Of a stretch of 64,000 nucleotides of DNA, positions 1 through 8,459 are shown in pieces. A model generated the notes under the pieces. That model did no database searches, was not told where the DNA came from, and was given only the letters and a program-made list of their open reading frames with translations. Source of the DNA: Desulfovibrionaceae bacterium (GTDB lineage: Bacteria; Desulfobacterota; Desulfovibrionia; Desulfovibrionales; Desulfovibrionaceae); contig CAJTFO010000001.1 of assembly GCA_910575755.1 (NCBI GenBank), positions 434,001-498,000 on the forward strand, given 5' to 3'. The position numbers were made by a program, and so were the translations under genes. Positions within the stretch are counted from its first letter, which is position 1. Every line of letters begins with the position of its first letter.

Positions 1-1413
1 GACGCCCTGAATGATCTGATAGTCCTCATGCCCCTTGCCGGCGATCAGCAGCGCCCCGTCCTTGTCCAGCATATCCAGCGCCCTGGCCGTGGCCGTGCGG
101 CGATCCACTTCCACCAGCACTTCACGCGCCTCCCTGAGGCCCGGCAGCACATCCTGTAAAATGGCCTGCGGCTCTTCAAAACGCGGATTGTCCGAGGTCA
201 GCACGGCAACGTCCGCATAGCGGGCCACGGCCTCGCCCATGAGCGGGCGCTTGCTCCGATCACGATTGCCGCCGCAGCCGAAAACAGTGATGATGCGCTT
301 GAAACCCGCGCCGCGCAAGGCTTTGAGCACATTAACCAGAGCATCCGGCGTGTGGGCGTAATCCACAAAAACATTCAAGCCTTGAGGGTTGTTCACCCGC
401 TCCAGCCTGCCGCAGACGCCTGTAAAACCCTCCAGCGCCGCGAACTGTTCAGGCTCCAGACCCATTTCCAGCGCCAGAGCCTGCACGGTCAGCAGATTGG
501 AGGCGTTGAACGCGCCCACCAGAGGGGAACGCAGTTCCCAGATCCGACCCTTCAGGTGCATGCGCAGATGACAGCCGCCGGTTCCGGCGGAAAGCAGCTC
601 GCCCCACAGATGCCGCCGCCGGGGCGGCCCCTGTTGCAGACCAAAGGACAGCGCGCGCGGGCAGAGCTCCAGCAGGCGACGCCCCCAGGGATCGTCGGCA
701 TTGACGGCCATAGCCTTTTCAGCCCTGGGCAGTTCCAGAAAGAGTCGTGCCTTGGTTTTGAAATAACTCTCCATATCGTTGTGGAAATCAAGGTGATCCT
801 GCGTCAGATTGGTAAAGGCCGCGCCCGCGAAAGGCACGCCGCAGACCCGCTGCTGGTCGATGGCATGGGATGAAACCTCCATCACGGCCACATCCACCCC
901 TTTCGCGTCCATCTGAGCCAGCATGGAATGCACTTTCAAAGGATCCGGCGTGGTCAGGGGCGCGGTTTCGCAATGGCCCGGCCAGCGATAGTTCACCGTG
1001 CCCAGCACGCCTACCTTGTGTCCGGCTTCGGTGAGCAGGCGTTCCAGCAGATAGGTGCTGGTGGTCTTGCCGTTGGTGCCTGTGACGCCCAAAACCGTGA
1101 TGTTCAGGACATCCGTGCGCCAGCGCGCCTCGGCCAGACGCCAGAGGGCCTCGCGCGGATCGTCATGATACACCACCCGGCAATCTTCGGCCCGCGCGGC
1201 ATTGCGGACGGCGCCCTCCTCCGCTCCGCCGGGACGGCAGACCACCACGGAAGCTCCTGCCTGTACGGCGGCAGGGATGAAACGCGCTCCGTCCTCATTG
1301 ACGCCGGGCACGGCCACAAAAATGTCGCCTCGCGCCACGGCGCGCGAATCCGAACGCACTTCCACGCCGCCACGACGGCATGTCTCCAGCAGAGCCGCAA
1401 AATCCCGCTGCAT
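1..1413 (-). CDS. murE: UDP-N-acetylmuramoyl-tripeptide synthetase MurE (3' end cut by window)
   Basis: MurE ligates meso-diaminopimelate to UDP-MurNAc-L-Ala-D-Glu in the cytoplasm, an early step of peptidoglycan synthesis. The minus frame is open for 471 codons from an ATG at 1413 to the window edge; the family is about 490 residues, so only the C-terminus is missing. Visible features are the Mur ligase ATP loop GVTGTNGKTT near residue 110, the HDE-type central domain with TNLTQDHLDFH, and the DNPR motif in the C-terminal domain. DNPR is the signature of meso-DAP-specific MurE enzymes, as opposed to lysine-adding ones. The start lies 3 bp beyond the ftsI stop, so it is the next gene of the dcw operon. 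Identification is firm. Confidence 0.96.
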   Translation of the reverse strand, partial: MQRDFAALLETCRRGGVEVRSDSRAVARGDIFVAVPGVNEDGARFIPAAVQAGASVVVCRPGGAEEGAVRNAARAEDCRVVYHDDPREALWRLAEARWRTDVLNITVLGVTGTNGKTTSTYLLERLLTEAGHKVGVLGTVNYRWPGHCETAPLTTPDPLKVHSMLAQMDAKGVDVAVMEVSSHAIDQQRVCGVPFAGAAFTNLTQDHLDFHNDMESYFKTKARLFLELPRAEKAMAVNADDPWGRRLLELCPRALSFGLQQGPPRRRHLWGELLSAGTGGCHLRMHLKGRIWELRSPLVGAFNASNLLTVQALALEMGLEPEQFAALEGFTGVCGRLERVNNPQGLNVFVDYAHTPDALVNVLKALRGAGFKRIITVFGCGGNRDRSKRPLMGEAVARYADVAVLTSDNPRFEEPQAILQDVLPGLREAREVLVEVDRRTATARALDMLDKDGALLIAGKGHEDYQIIQGV

Positions 1414-1415
1414 GT

Positions 1416-3551
1416 TTACCTCTCCGACAGCCAAAGAATATAATGCACACTCGTGCCGTCCTCGGGCCAGGCTGTTCCGGCGGGCGGGCTTTGCCGCACC
1501 ACCCGCGTGCCCGAACCCTTGAGCTCCGGCACCACGCCCGCGCGGGCGAACAGCTCCACCGCGTTGCGCACGGATTTGCCCATGACGTCGGGCACACGGC
1601 TGCTCGCCCTGGCAAGATGGCCGGGAAGCTGCATGGCCGGCGCGCGGCGCGGAGCATCCGCTGTTTTAGCCAGGTAGGGCACGTCCAGACCCGCAAGCTT
1701 GAGCCCGCGCTGCCGCCCTGCCGCCTGACCGGCGTTCGATCCGCCTGCGGCCCTGGTCACCATGGTCTCGGAAAGAATGCCGGTATAGGTCAGGGCGCGC
1801 CCTGCGATCTCCTTGAATACGGGTGCGGCCACCACGCCGCCGAACTGGTTTCGCGAAGGTTCGTCCACCATGACAAAAATCAGGTAGCGAGGCTCGTCAG
1901 CCGGTAAAAAGCCCACAAAGGAGGCCAGATGCTTGTTGCCATAGGTGCCCGCGCGGTGGTCGGCCTTCTGGGCCGTGCCGGTCTTGCCGGCCACCTCCAC
2001 GCCCGCGATGCGCGCGCGTCGGCCTGTGCCGTCGCGTTCCTCCACCACATCACGCATCATATCCATGACTTCGCGTGTGGTTTTTTCGCTGAATATGCGT
2101 TTATGCCGCTCTTCCACATGGCTCTCTTCCCGAATCAGGCGCAAAGGCTTGTAAACGCCGTGATTCAGCAGCGTCAGATAGCCCTGCGCCATTTGCAGAC
2201 CCGTGACGGAAATGCTCTGCCCGAATGCGGTGGACATCAGATCCACTTCGCTCCAGTCGCGGGGAATGCGCAAAATGCCCCGGCTTTCGGCCACAGGCAC
2301 GCTGGTGCGCTCGCCAAAGCCCAGCGAATGGAGATACCTGTGGAACACAGGAGCGCCCAGCGCCAGGCCGATCTTGGCCATGCCGATATTGGAGGAATAG
2401 CGCAGCACCTTGCTGGCGGGCAGTATGCCCTGAATAGAGGTGTCGCGGATGGTGAAAGTTTTGCTGACCCACTTGCCGCGCTCGCAGTCAATAAGTGTAT
2501 TGGGGGTGATTTTGCGCTCCTGCAGAGCGGCGGCCATTACAAAGGGCTTGAAGGTGGAGCCGGGTTCCAGCGCGTCGGCGGCCAGACGGTTGCGGTAGAT
2601 CAGCGGCGAAGATTCCCGGTAGGTATTGGGATTGAAGAAGGGATACTGGGCCCAGGCGAGAATGTCGCCCGTGGGCACGTCCACGACCAGCGCGCCGCTC
2701 CAGCGGGCGTCGTAATCGCGCGCGGCGCGGGCCACCGCCTCTTCGGCGATGAACTGCATCTGCACGTCGATGGTCAGGGTCACATCCTGGCCGCGTGGCT
2801 CGGTCTGCCCTTCCTCATGCAGGTAAAAGCGGCGGCCCATGGCGTCGCGCTGTACAATCTGGCGGGTGGGGATGCAGCCCAGCCGGGCCTCCAGCGAGCG
2901 TTCAATACCTTCCAGCCCCTTGTCGTCCAGCCCCACAAAACCCAGCAATTGCCCGGCCATATGCTTGAAGGGATAAACCCTGTCATATTCCTTGGACAGG
3001 CCGATACCAGGGAGATTGGCCTTGCGCACGGCCTCGGCGGTATAATCATCCACCTTGCGCCTGAGCCAGACAAAACGGCGCTTGCTCTTGGAAAGCTCGT
3101 CATAGAGCTTCTGGGGAGCAATGCCGAGAATGGGCCCCAGAGTATTGGCCATGACCAGAAAATCTTCCACATCCTGCGGCTTGGCGTAAACCGAACGGGC
3201 CTCGACGCTGCGGGCCAGCACCTGACCGTTGCGGTCGTAAATCATGCCCCGGCGACCGCTGACCAGCTCGGAAGCCATGTGCTGACGACGGGCCCGGTCA
3301 GCCAGGCGCGGGCCCTCCACCATCTGCAGATACCAGGCCCGGCCCCAGAGCCCGACCCATAACAGACAGAAAATACAGACCACCACGTTAATGCGCAGAC
3401 GCCCCCAGTCCACCTTTCCAAGCCAGGCTGCCGCACGGGCGCCCGACCCCTTCCCGGCCCTGGGGTTGCGGGTGATGCGCGACGCCTTCTCGCGCCGGGG
3501 CGTATAGGCCGGCCGATTGCGATTGCGTTTGCGTGACGTGAACTTGAACAT
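1416..3551 (-). CDS. ftsI: Peptidoglycan D,D-transpeptidase FtsI (PBP3) with C-terminal PASTA domain
   Basis: Septal class B penicillin-binding protein that cross-links peptidoglycan during division. The chosen ATG at 3551 (711 aa) follows a GGGGA ribosome site; an in-frame start 11 codons earlier lacks one. Order: basic cytoplasmic tail, one membrane helix around residues 52-70, a PBP dimerisation domain, then the transpeptidase with the SxxK motif STFK (Ser near residue 332), the SSN motif and KTGTA. The last ~60 residues, beginning PDVMGKSV, form a PASTA domain, which E. coli FtsI lacks but many deltaproteobacterial homologues carry. It lies between ftsL and murE in the usual dcw order. 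Confidence 0.96.
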   Translation of the reverse strand: MFKFTSRKRNRNRPAYTPRREKASRITRNPRAGKGSGARAAAWLGKVDWGRLRINVVVCIFCLLWVGLWGRAWYLQMVEGPRLADRARRQHMASELVSGRRGMIYDRNGQVLARSVEARSVYAKPQDVEDFLVMANTLGPILGIAPQKLYDELSKSKRRFVWLRRKVDDYTAEAVRKANLPGIGLSKEYDRVYPFKHMAGQLLGFVGLDDKGLEGIERSLEARLGCIPTRQIVQRDAMGRRFYLHEEGQTEPRGQDVTLTIDVQMQFIAEEAVARAARDYDARWSGALVVDVPTGDILAWAQYPFFNPNTYRESSPLIYRNRLAADALEPGSTFKPFVMAAALQERKITPNTLIDCERGKWVSKTFTIRDTSIQGILPASKVLRYSSNIGMAKIGLALGAPVFHRYLHSLGFGERTSVPVAESRGILRIPRDWSEVDLMSTAFGQSISVTGLQMAQGYLTLLNHGVYKPLRLIREESHVEERHKRIFSEKTTREVMDMMRDVVEERDGTGRRARIAGVEVAGKTGTAQKADHRAGTYGNKHLASFVGFLPADEPRYLIFVMVDEPSRNQFGGVVAAPVFKEIAGRALTYTGILSETMVTRAAGGSNAGQAAGRQRGLKLAGLDVPYLAKTADAPRRAPAMQLPGHLARASSRVPDVMGKSVRNAVELFARAGVVPELKGSGTRVVRQSPPAGTAWPEDGTSVHYILWLSER

Positions 3552-3655
3552 GGCGTCCCCAAAATGACACAAACTGTGAAGCAAGACAGGAAAAAGACAG
3601 AATTCGCCGGCATATCCGCCTGGAAAGCGTATGCGCTTTCACAGCCGCCACGCTG

Positions 3656-3964
3656 TCAGCGAATCTCCATGCGGCGCACCTGCCCCGGTCTGGGTTCGCG
3701 CATGCCGAATTCGTCGGCGCGGCGGCGCAGCTCGTAAGGAGAAAGCAGGCGTTCGCGCTCCACTTCCAGCTTGGCGCGCAGGGTGTGGCGCTCGCGCAGC
3801 TCGTTCTGCGCGATATTGATAAAATATGTGGTGTCCATGCGCTCTATGTTGCTCCAGACCAGCACAAGCCCCATGACCATGCAGGACAGCAGGCCCAGGG
3901 CCAGCGCAAGAAGCCAGCCCCGTCCGCCCCTTTGCTGGTTGGCGGCAGCATTTTTTTTCAGCAT
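3656..3964 (-). CDS. ftsL: Cell division protein FtsL-like
   Basis: A 102-residue bitopic protein: a short basic cytoplasmic N-terminus, one hydrophobic helix around residues 16-38 (LLALALGLLSCMVMGLVLVW), then a periplasmic segment rich in charged heptads (ELRERHTLRAKLEVERERL) that should form a coiled coil. Size, topology and position between rsmH and ftsI are those of FtsL, which bridges FtsB/FtsQ and FtsWI in the divisome. Sequence identity in this family is low, so the call rests on context and architecture. Its ATG overlaps the rsmH stop codon by one base (TGATG), implying translational coupling. Confidence 0.85.
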   Translation of the reverse strand: MLKKNAAANQQRGGRGWLLALALGLLSCMVMGLVLVWSNIERMDTTYFINIAQNELRERHTLRAKLEVERERLLSPYELRRRADEFGMREPRPGQVRRMEIR

Positions 3965-4944
3965 CAGGCCGCGGCCTCGGCGATTTTTTCCACAGCGCGC
4001 AGCTTGGCGCTGCCGGCACGAGAGTTAACGGCCAGTTCATCCGCTCCGGCCTGTACCGGCTTTCTGTGCAGGATGCGCACTTCCGGCTGATGATGGCAGA
4101 CGCAGACCGGCACATGCCGTGGACATCGGCACCCCTCGGCCCAGCGCCGCATGGCCTGCTTGACCATACGATCTTCCAGAGAATGAAAGGTGATCACAGC
4201 CAGACGCCCGCCCACGGGCAGCCAGGCCAGAATTTCATCCAGAAAGCGCCGCAGTTCACCCAGCTCGTCATTGACGGCCATGCGCAGAGCCTGAAAGGTG
4301 CGGGTGGCCGGATGCCGGCGCGCCTTGGCCCGCCAGGCCGGCGGATAGGCTTTCTCCACCAGCGCGGCCAGCTCCGCCGTGCTGTCGATAGGCGCTTTCT
4401 GGCGGGACTCCACGATAAGACGGGCAATACGTCCGGCCTGCGGCTCCTCGCCCAGAGTGGCGATGCATTCCTTGAGCCTGGCGAAGCTCTCGCGGTTGAC
4501 CCAGTGCCAGGCCGACAGCTCGCCGGAATGCTGATCCATGCGCATATCCAGCGGACCGTCGCCATAAAAGCTGAAACCGCGCCCGCTTTCGTCCAGTTGA
4601 AGGGAGGACACGCCGATATCCAGCAGCGCGCCGTCCACATTGTCCCACCGAAGTGCCTTCAGGGCCTCGGCAAAGCGGCTGTAACGGCAGTGAAAAAAAT
4701 GCGTCCGTCCGTCAAAAGCGGCCAGGCGTTGGCGGGCCAGGGCCAGAGCCTGCCCGTCCCTGTCCAGGCCGCAGAGCTTGCTGCCTGGCGCGGCGGACAG
4801 TATGGAGGCGGCATGCCCGCCCAGCCCCAGCGTGCCGTCCAGATAGCGACCGCCCGCGCGGGGGGCCAGAGCCTCCAGCGTTTCAGCGGGAAGCACCGGC
4901 ACATGGCGCGCCGGCGCATGTTCTTCCGTATCCAGATGCGACAT
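3964..4944 (-). CDS. rsmH: 16S rRNA (cytosine(1402)-N(4))-methyltransferase RsmH
   Basis: SAM-dependent methyltransferase (MraW) that N4-methylates C1402 in the ribosomal P-site region. The N-terminus HVPVLPAETLEAL, the SAM loop DGTLGLGGHA, the LDIGVSSLQLD motif and the C-terminal ITFHSLEDRMVK are all diagnostic. I place the start at the ATG at 4944 (326 aa), preceded by GAGGGCGG; an in-frame GTG seven codons upstream would overlap the mraZ end. It is the second gene of the dcw operon, just after mraZ. Confidence 0.95.
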   Translation of the reverse strand: MSHLDTEEHAPARHVPVLPAETLEALAPRAGGRYLDGTLGLGGHAASILSAAPGSKLCGLDRDGQALALARQRLAAFDGRTHFFHCRYSRFAEALKALRWDNVDGALLDIGVSSLQLDESGRGFSFYGDGPLDMRMDQHSGELSAWHWVNRESFARLKECIATLGEEPQAGRIARLIVESRQKAPIDSTAELAALVEKAYPPAWRAKARRHPATRTFQALRMAVNDELGELRRFLDEILAWLPVGGRLAVITFHSLEDRMVKQAMRRWAEGCRCPRHVPVCVCHHQPEVRILHRKPVQAGADELAVNSRAGSAKLRAVEKIAEAAA

Positions 4945-4961
4945 TATTCCGCCCTCGCGGC

Positions 4962-5429
4962 TCACAAGGAAATATCCACGCCGCTGGCCGCCAACTCTTC
5001 AGACACATCCTCAAGCTGCAACGCGTCAAAGCGGTTCTGATCCCAGATTTCAAATTTGTTGAGCATGCCCACCAGCATGACATCCTTCTGCAACCCGGCT
5101 TCACGCATCAGAGGCTGGGGAATGCGCACCCTGCCCTGGGAATCCGGGGTGAGCTCCTGAGCCAGCCCCATCACCTTGGTTTTGAAGTGGGACAGCCTTG
5201 GCGAGGGAATACGAATGCGGCTCAACTGTTCGATGACGGTATTCCAGTCGGCGGGCAGGTAGGCCACCAGGCGGCCGTAAAAGGCTGTCAACCAGAATGT
5301 GCCTGCGCTTCCGCCGTCTTCACCGGCCACCGCGCCCGCACAGAGCGCCTCACGATATTCCGGAGGCAGCATCAGCCGTCCCTTGGGGTCCAGGCTGCGG
5401 GAGAGGCTTTTGGTGAAGAGTTTTTGCAC
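4962..5429 (-). CDS. mraZ: Transcriptional regulator MraZ
   Basis: MraZ is the conserved first gene of dcw clusters, an AbrB-fold DNA-binding protein that represses its own operon in E. coli. The 155-residue product has the two tandem SpoVT/AbrB-like repeats: LDPKGRLMLPPEYR near the N-terminus and DSQGRVRIPQPLM in the second half. The start codon is GTG at 5429. The region between residues ~45 and 65 contains an extra glycine-rich stretch (AGAVAGEDGGSAGT) compared with the ~143-residue family norm. Phased GTGG repeats immediately upstream fit autoregulation. Confidence 0.93.
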   Translation of the reverse strand: MQKLFTKSLSRSLDPKGRLMLPPEYREALCAGAVAGEDGGSAGTFWLTAFYGRLVAYLPADWNTVIEQLSRIRIPSPRLSHFKTKVMGLAQELTPDSQGRVRIPQPLMREAGLQKDVMLVGMLNKFEIWDQNRFDALQLEDVSEELAASGVDISL

Positions 5430-5430
5430 A

Positions 5431-5470
5431 ATTTACCACTTTTTTACCTAGCTTTACCACTTTTTCCCAC
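5431..5470 (-). promoter_or_regulatory. Phased MraZ operator repeats upstream of mraZ
   Basis: Reading the minus strand, GTGGKA-type units recur with their GG pairs at positions 5468, 5458, 5448 and 5437, i.e. spaced 10, 10 and 11 bp, ending a few bases before the GTG start. MraZ is known to bind short TGGG-type direct repeats at helical-turn spacing in the mraZ promoter, so this is very likely its operator. The third unit (TAGGTA) is the weakest match. Confidence 0.7.
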
Positions 5471-5794
5471 TTATGCCCCAAGGCTATGCCAGTGTCAAGC
5501 AAGGCCGCGCGCCGGCCACTCCTTGTTCCGGCGCGCCGGAAGCGCGAAAAATGCCTCTCTGGCGAAGAAAATGCCCGCCTGCAAGAAAGATTCGCCTTTT
5601 CGATGATTTTATAAAAAATTCATTTTGAATTTCAGATAGTTAAAATACGGCTTTCATTGCAAAAGTGAATGTCTCCCTGATAATCCCCTCTTGACAATCC
5701 CACGAAAAACACGGAAAGTTTTTGAAAAAATGCGTTGGGCATTGTTGCGCCCTTTTTTTGAAAGCCATTGCCGGGATGACCGGGAAGGAACACC
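5471..5794. other. Divergent intergenic region between mraZ and pyk
   Basis: 324 bp without a gene. It must hold the dcw promoter (minus strand) and the pyk promoter (plus strand). A TTGACA hexamer at 5691-5696 is a possible pyk -35 box, but no good -10 box follows at 16-18 bp. A short GGGC/GCCC hairpin at 5737-5752 followed by seven T (5753-5759) lies in the pyk leader; with only four stem pairs I do not call it a terminator. The pyk ribosome site GGAAGGA lies at 5783-5789. Confidence 0.4.
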
Positions 5795-7213
5795 ATGAGA
5801 ACAAAAATTGTCGCCACCATTGGTCCGGCTTCCAACAGCAAAGAAAAACTCAAAGCGCTGGCTGAGGCCGGCGTCAGCGTGTTCCGGCTCAATTTTTCCC
5901 ACGGCGGCGCATCAGATTTCGTGAATATCATTAACCATATCCGCGAAGTTGAAAAGGAACTGGGACGGCCCATCACCATCATGCAGGATCTTTCCGGCCC
6001 CAAAATCCGTCTGGGCGTCGTGCCGGAAAACACCATCCAGGTCGACAAGGGCATGCAGCTTTTGCTGGGCCCCAGCGCCCGGCGTGTGGACGAGTTGCCC
6101 TATCTGCCCTTTGATCACGAAGTCATTCTGGAAAGTTTGGAACCGGGCGACCGCATGGTGCTGGCTGACGGCGGCCTGCAATTTGTTGTGCGGGAGCGTC
6201 GTTCCGATGGTTTGGTTCTGCTGGAGGCCGACAACGCCGGCCTGGTGACTTCGCGCAAGGGCCTGGCCCTGCCCGGCAAGGCCACCAAGGTGCGCGCCCT
6301 CACCGATAAGGACAAAAAAGACCTGGCCGACGGCCTGCAACTGGGCGTGGACGCGGTGGCCATTTCCTATGTGCAGACCGCCGATGACGTGCGCGAGGCC
6401 AAGGCGCTCATCGCCTCCGCGGGACGTCATGTGCCTGTGGTGGTCAAACTGGAGCGCCAGAGCGCTGTGGATAATCTGGCTGAAATTCTTCAGGAGACGG
6501 ATATCGTCATGGTGGCGCGCGGCGATCTGGGCGTGGAATGCCCCCTGCCCCAACTGCCCGCCCTGCAAAAAAGGATCATCAGCGCCTGCAACAAGGCTTC
6601 CAAACCTGTCATTGTGGCCACCCAGATGCTGCTTTCCATGGTCAACAGCCCCGCGCCCACCCGCGCCGAAACCACGGACGTGGCCAACGCCGTACTGGAC
6701 GGGGCCGACTGCGTGATGCTTTCCGAAGAGACGGCTATGGGCAACTTTCCGGTGGAAACCGTGCATTATATGCGCAAAATCACCAATGAAGCCGAAAAAC
6801 TGCTGCTGGACAAGCGCAAACTGGAAGAGCCGGACGGCGATAAGGGCATTCCCGAATTTCTGGCTTTCTCCGCCTGTCTGCTGGCCGACAAGGCCCACGC
6901 TCAGGCCATTGTCTCCCACAGCCTTTCCGGCGGTTCGGCCCGTCAGGTTTCCGCGCGCCGCCCGCCGCAGCGCATTTACGCCCTGACGCCAGACCCGGCG
7001 ACCATCAAGGCCCTCAACTTCGTCTGGGGCATTACGCCTGTGTTCGTGGATAAACCGGAAACCGAGCCCAGCCACCTCATCCGGGCCGAAGAATTCATCC
7101 ACGACTGCCCGGACTTCAAGGCCAATGACTGCGCTGTGATTACCGCCGGCCAGCTCAAGGGTTCCTCGGCCACGCCCCGCGGCACCAATCTCGTCAAGAT
7201 CTACTGGAAGTGA
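5795..7213 (+). CDS. pyk: Pyruvate kinase
   Basis: Converts phosphoenolpyruvate and ADP to pyruvate and ATP in the cytoplasm. The 472 residues match the family: N-terminal TKIVATIGPAS, LNFSHG, the phosphate-binding QDLSGPKIR region, the active-site MVARGDLGVE, KPVIVATQMLLSM and MLSEETAMGNFP, then the C-terminal allosteric domain with the SLSGGSARQVSARRP region. The ATG at 5795 follows a clear GGAAGGA site. The stop codon overlaps the possible GTG start of the following HD-GYP gene, so the two are probably co-transcribed. Confidence 0.96.
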   Translation: MRTKIVATIGPASNSKEKLKALAEAGVSVFRLNFSHGGASDFVNIINHIREVEKELGRPITIMQDLSGPKIRLGVVPENTIQVDKGMQLLLGPSARRVDELPYLPFDHEVILESLEPGDRMVLADGGLQFVVRERRSDGLVLLEADNAGLVTSRKGLALPGKATKVRALTDKDKKDLADGLQLGVDAVAISYVQTADDVREAKALIASAGRHVPVVVKLERQSAVDNLAEILQETDIVMVARGDLGVECPLPQLPALQKRIISACNKASKPVIVATQMLLSMVNSPAPTRAETTDVANAVLDGADCVMLSEETAMGNFPVETVHYMRKITNEAEKLLLDKRKLEEPDGDKGIPEFLAFSACLLADKAHAQAIVSHSLSGGSARQVSARRPPQRIYALTPDPATIKALNFVWGITPVFVDKPETEPSHLIRAEEFIHDCPDFKANDCAVITAGQLKGSSATPRGTNLVKIYWK

Positions 7214-7215
7214 AC

Positions 7216-8262
7216 ATGGCTGGCAAAAATCGGCAAAACCGCGAGATTCCTCAGAATATCAACGAGGAATACTATCAGATCAGCGCCGAGATTCTGGCGA
7301 GTTTTCCCAAGTATCGCCCGCCGGTGGATCTTTTCATCTTTCGTGAAGATATCGGGGTTCTGGCGCCTTATTGCAAAAAGGGCATGCGCCTGAGCAACGA
7401 GCAGGTGGAGGAAGCGGCCCGGCTTTGCGCCGAAGGCGATCTCTTCGTGTCACGTTCGGATCACCCCATTTACTCCCGTCACATCGTCAGGCAGCTTGAC
7501 CTTGTACTCCAGGACAACAATCTCAAGGAATCCGAAATCGCGGATATCTGCATTCGCGCGCTGGTCATGCGCTATACGGAGTTCAGCGCGCAGCCGGTCA
7601 AGGCGACGTTCGAGCCGCTTTATCGCGATGTCATGGTGGTCACTGAGTACATCTGGCAGGACAAGCATCACATCAATGCCTTTGTGCGCCGCCTCTTTCG
7701 CCGCCATGACCCGGCCCGCCACGCCATCAACAGCATGACAGTGGGGCTGTGGCTCTGGCTGCAACTCGTTTCGGAATATCGCCGCAAGGATCTGGACCGC
7801 ATGGCTCTGGCCCTGCTGCTGCACGACGTGGGCATGAGCAAGGTGCCAAGCTTCCTGTTCAACAAGCAGGGGCCACTGAAGGCCGAAGAAAGGGAAAAGG
7901 TGGTTGTGCACCCCCTGGTGGGCGTCAAACTGATGCAAAAGCTGGACATGGCCTTTGAGGAATTGCTGCGGGCCTGTTTTGAGCATCATGAACGCATGGA
8001 CGGCTCAGGTTATCCGCAAAAGATAAAAGGCGCCCAAATCAGCCGTGTGGGCCGGATTACGGCCATTGTCGATTCCTTTTCGGCCATGATCTGCGAAAAG
8101 CCTTATGGCGAGCTCAAGGAGCCGGTGCAGGCCGCGAAGGAGCTGGCGGCTGATTCGCAACGCTATGATCTGGACATAGCCAAACGACTCATGGCGGTCT
8201 TTGTTACCGAAGGCTTCGGTCGCTTCGTGAACATGGACAAAAGCCTGGACGAACCATCGTAA
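7216..8262 (+). CDS. HD-GYP domain protein, probable cyclic-di-GMP phosphodiesterase
   Basis: A cytoplasmic 348-residue protein with no membrane segment. The N-terminal half (residues ~1-165) is a non-catalytic region of the kind that precedes HD-GYP domains in many Desulfovibrio proteins. The C-terminal half carries the HD pair LLHDVGMSKVP and the HHERMDGSGYP motif, which matches the HH/D-G-x-GYP signature of c-di-GMP hydrolases. The ATG at 7216 has GGAAG five bases upstream; a GTG at 7210 overlapping the pyk stop is an alternative. Coupling to pyruvate kinase is unexpected for a signalling enzyme; the biochemical activity is inferred from the motif. Confidence 0.85.
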   Translation: MAGKNRQNREIPQNINEEYYQISAEILASFPKYRPPVDLFIFREDIGVLAPYCKKGMRLSNEQVEEAARLCAEGDLFVSRSDHPIYSRHIVRQLDLVLQDNNLKESEIADICIRALVMRYTEFSAQPVKATFEPLYRDVMVVTEYIWQDKHHINAFVRRLFRRHDPARHAINSMTVGLWLWLQLVSEYRRKDLDRMALALLLHDVGMSKVPSFLFNKQGPLKAEEREKVVVHPLVGVKLMQKLDMAFEELLRACFEHHERMDGSGYPQKIKGAQISRVGRITAIVDSFSAMICEKPYGELKEPVQAAKELAADSQRYDLDIAKRLMAVFVTEGFGRFVNMDKSLDEPS

Positions 8263-8459
8263 GAAGAAGTCCGGGATAGCCTTTCAGCATGACAAGCCTG
8301 TCCCGACTGAATTTCCTTCCGCCAACCGGAGTATTCTGCCTGCTTTCAATGGCAGAGTATTCTGGAACTCACGCCGTTTTCGCGCCGCGCCAGACTCTTG
8401 CCCGGCATCAGCCCCTTTGTCATGTGAAAATGAGTTAGTACGAATATTCCCCAAAATGC
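8263..8459. other. Convergent intergenic region
   Basis: 197 bp between two convergent genes. A 10-bp direct repeat GAGTATTCTG occurs at 8329-8338 and 8355-8364, flanking a weak CTGCC/GGCAG stem. I find no T-tailed terminator hairpin and no ORF I would support. Confidence 0.4.

Noticed and set aside
5737-5759. Attenuator/terminator in the pyk leader
   Set aside because: The GGGC/GCCC stem has only four base pairs despite the following T-run.
8329-8364. 10-bp direct repeat GAGTATTCTG as an insertion target duplication
   Set aside because: Only 16 bp lie between the copies and no inserted element is present.
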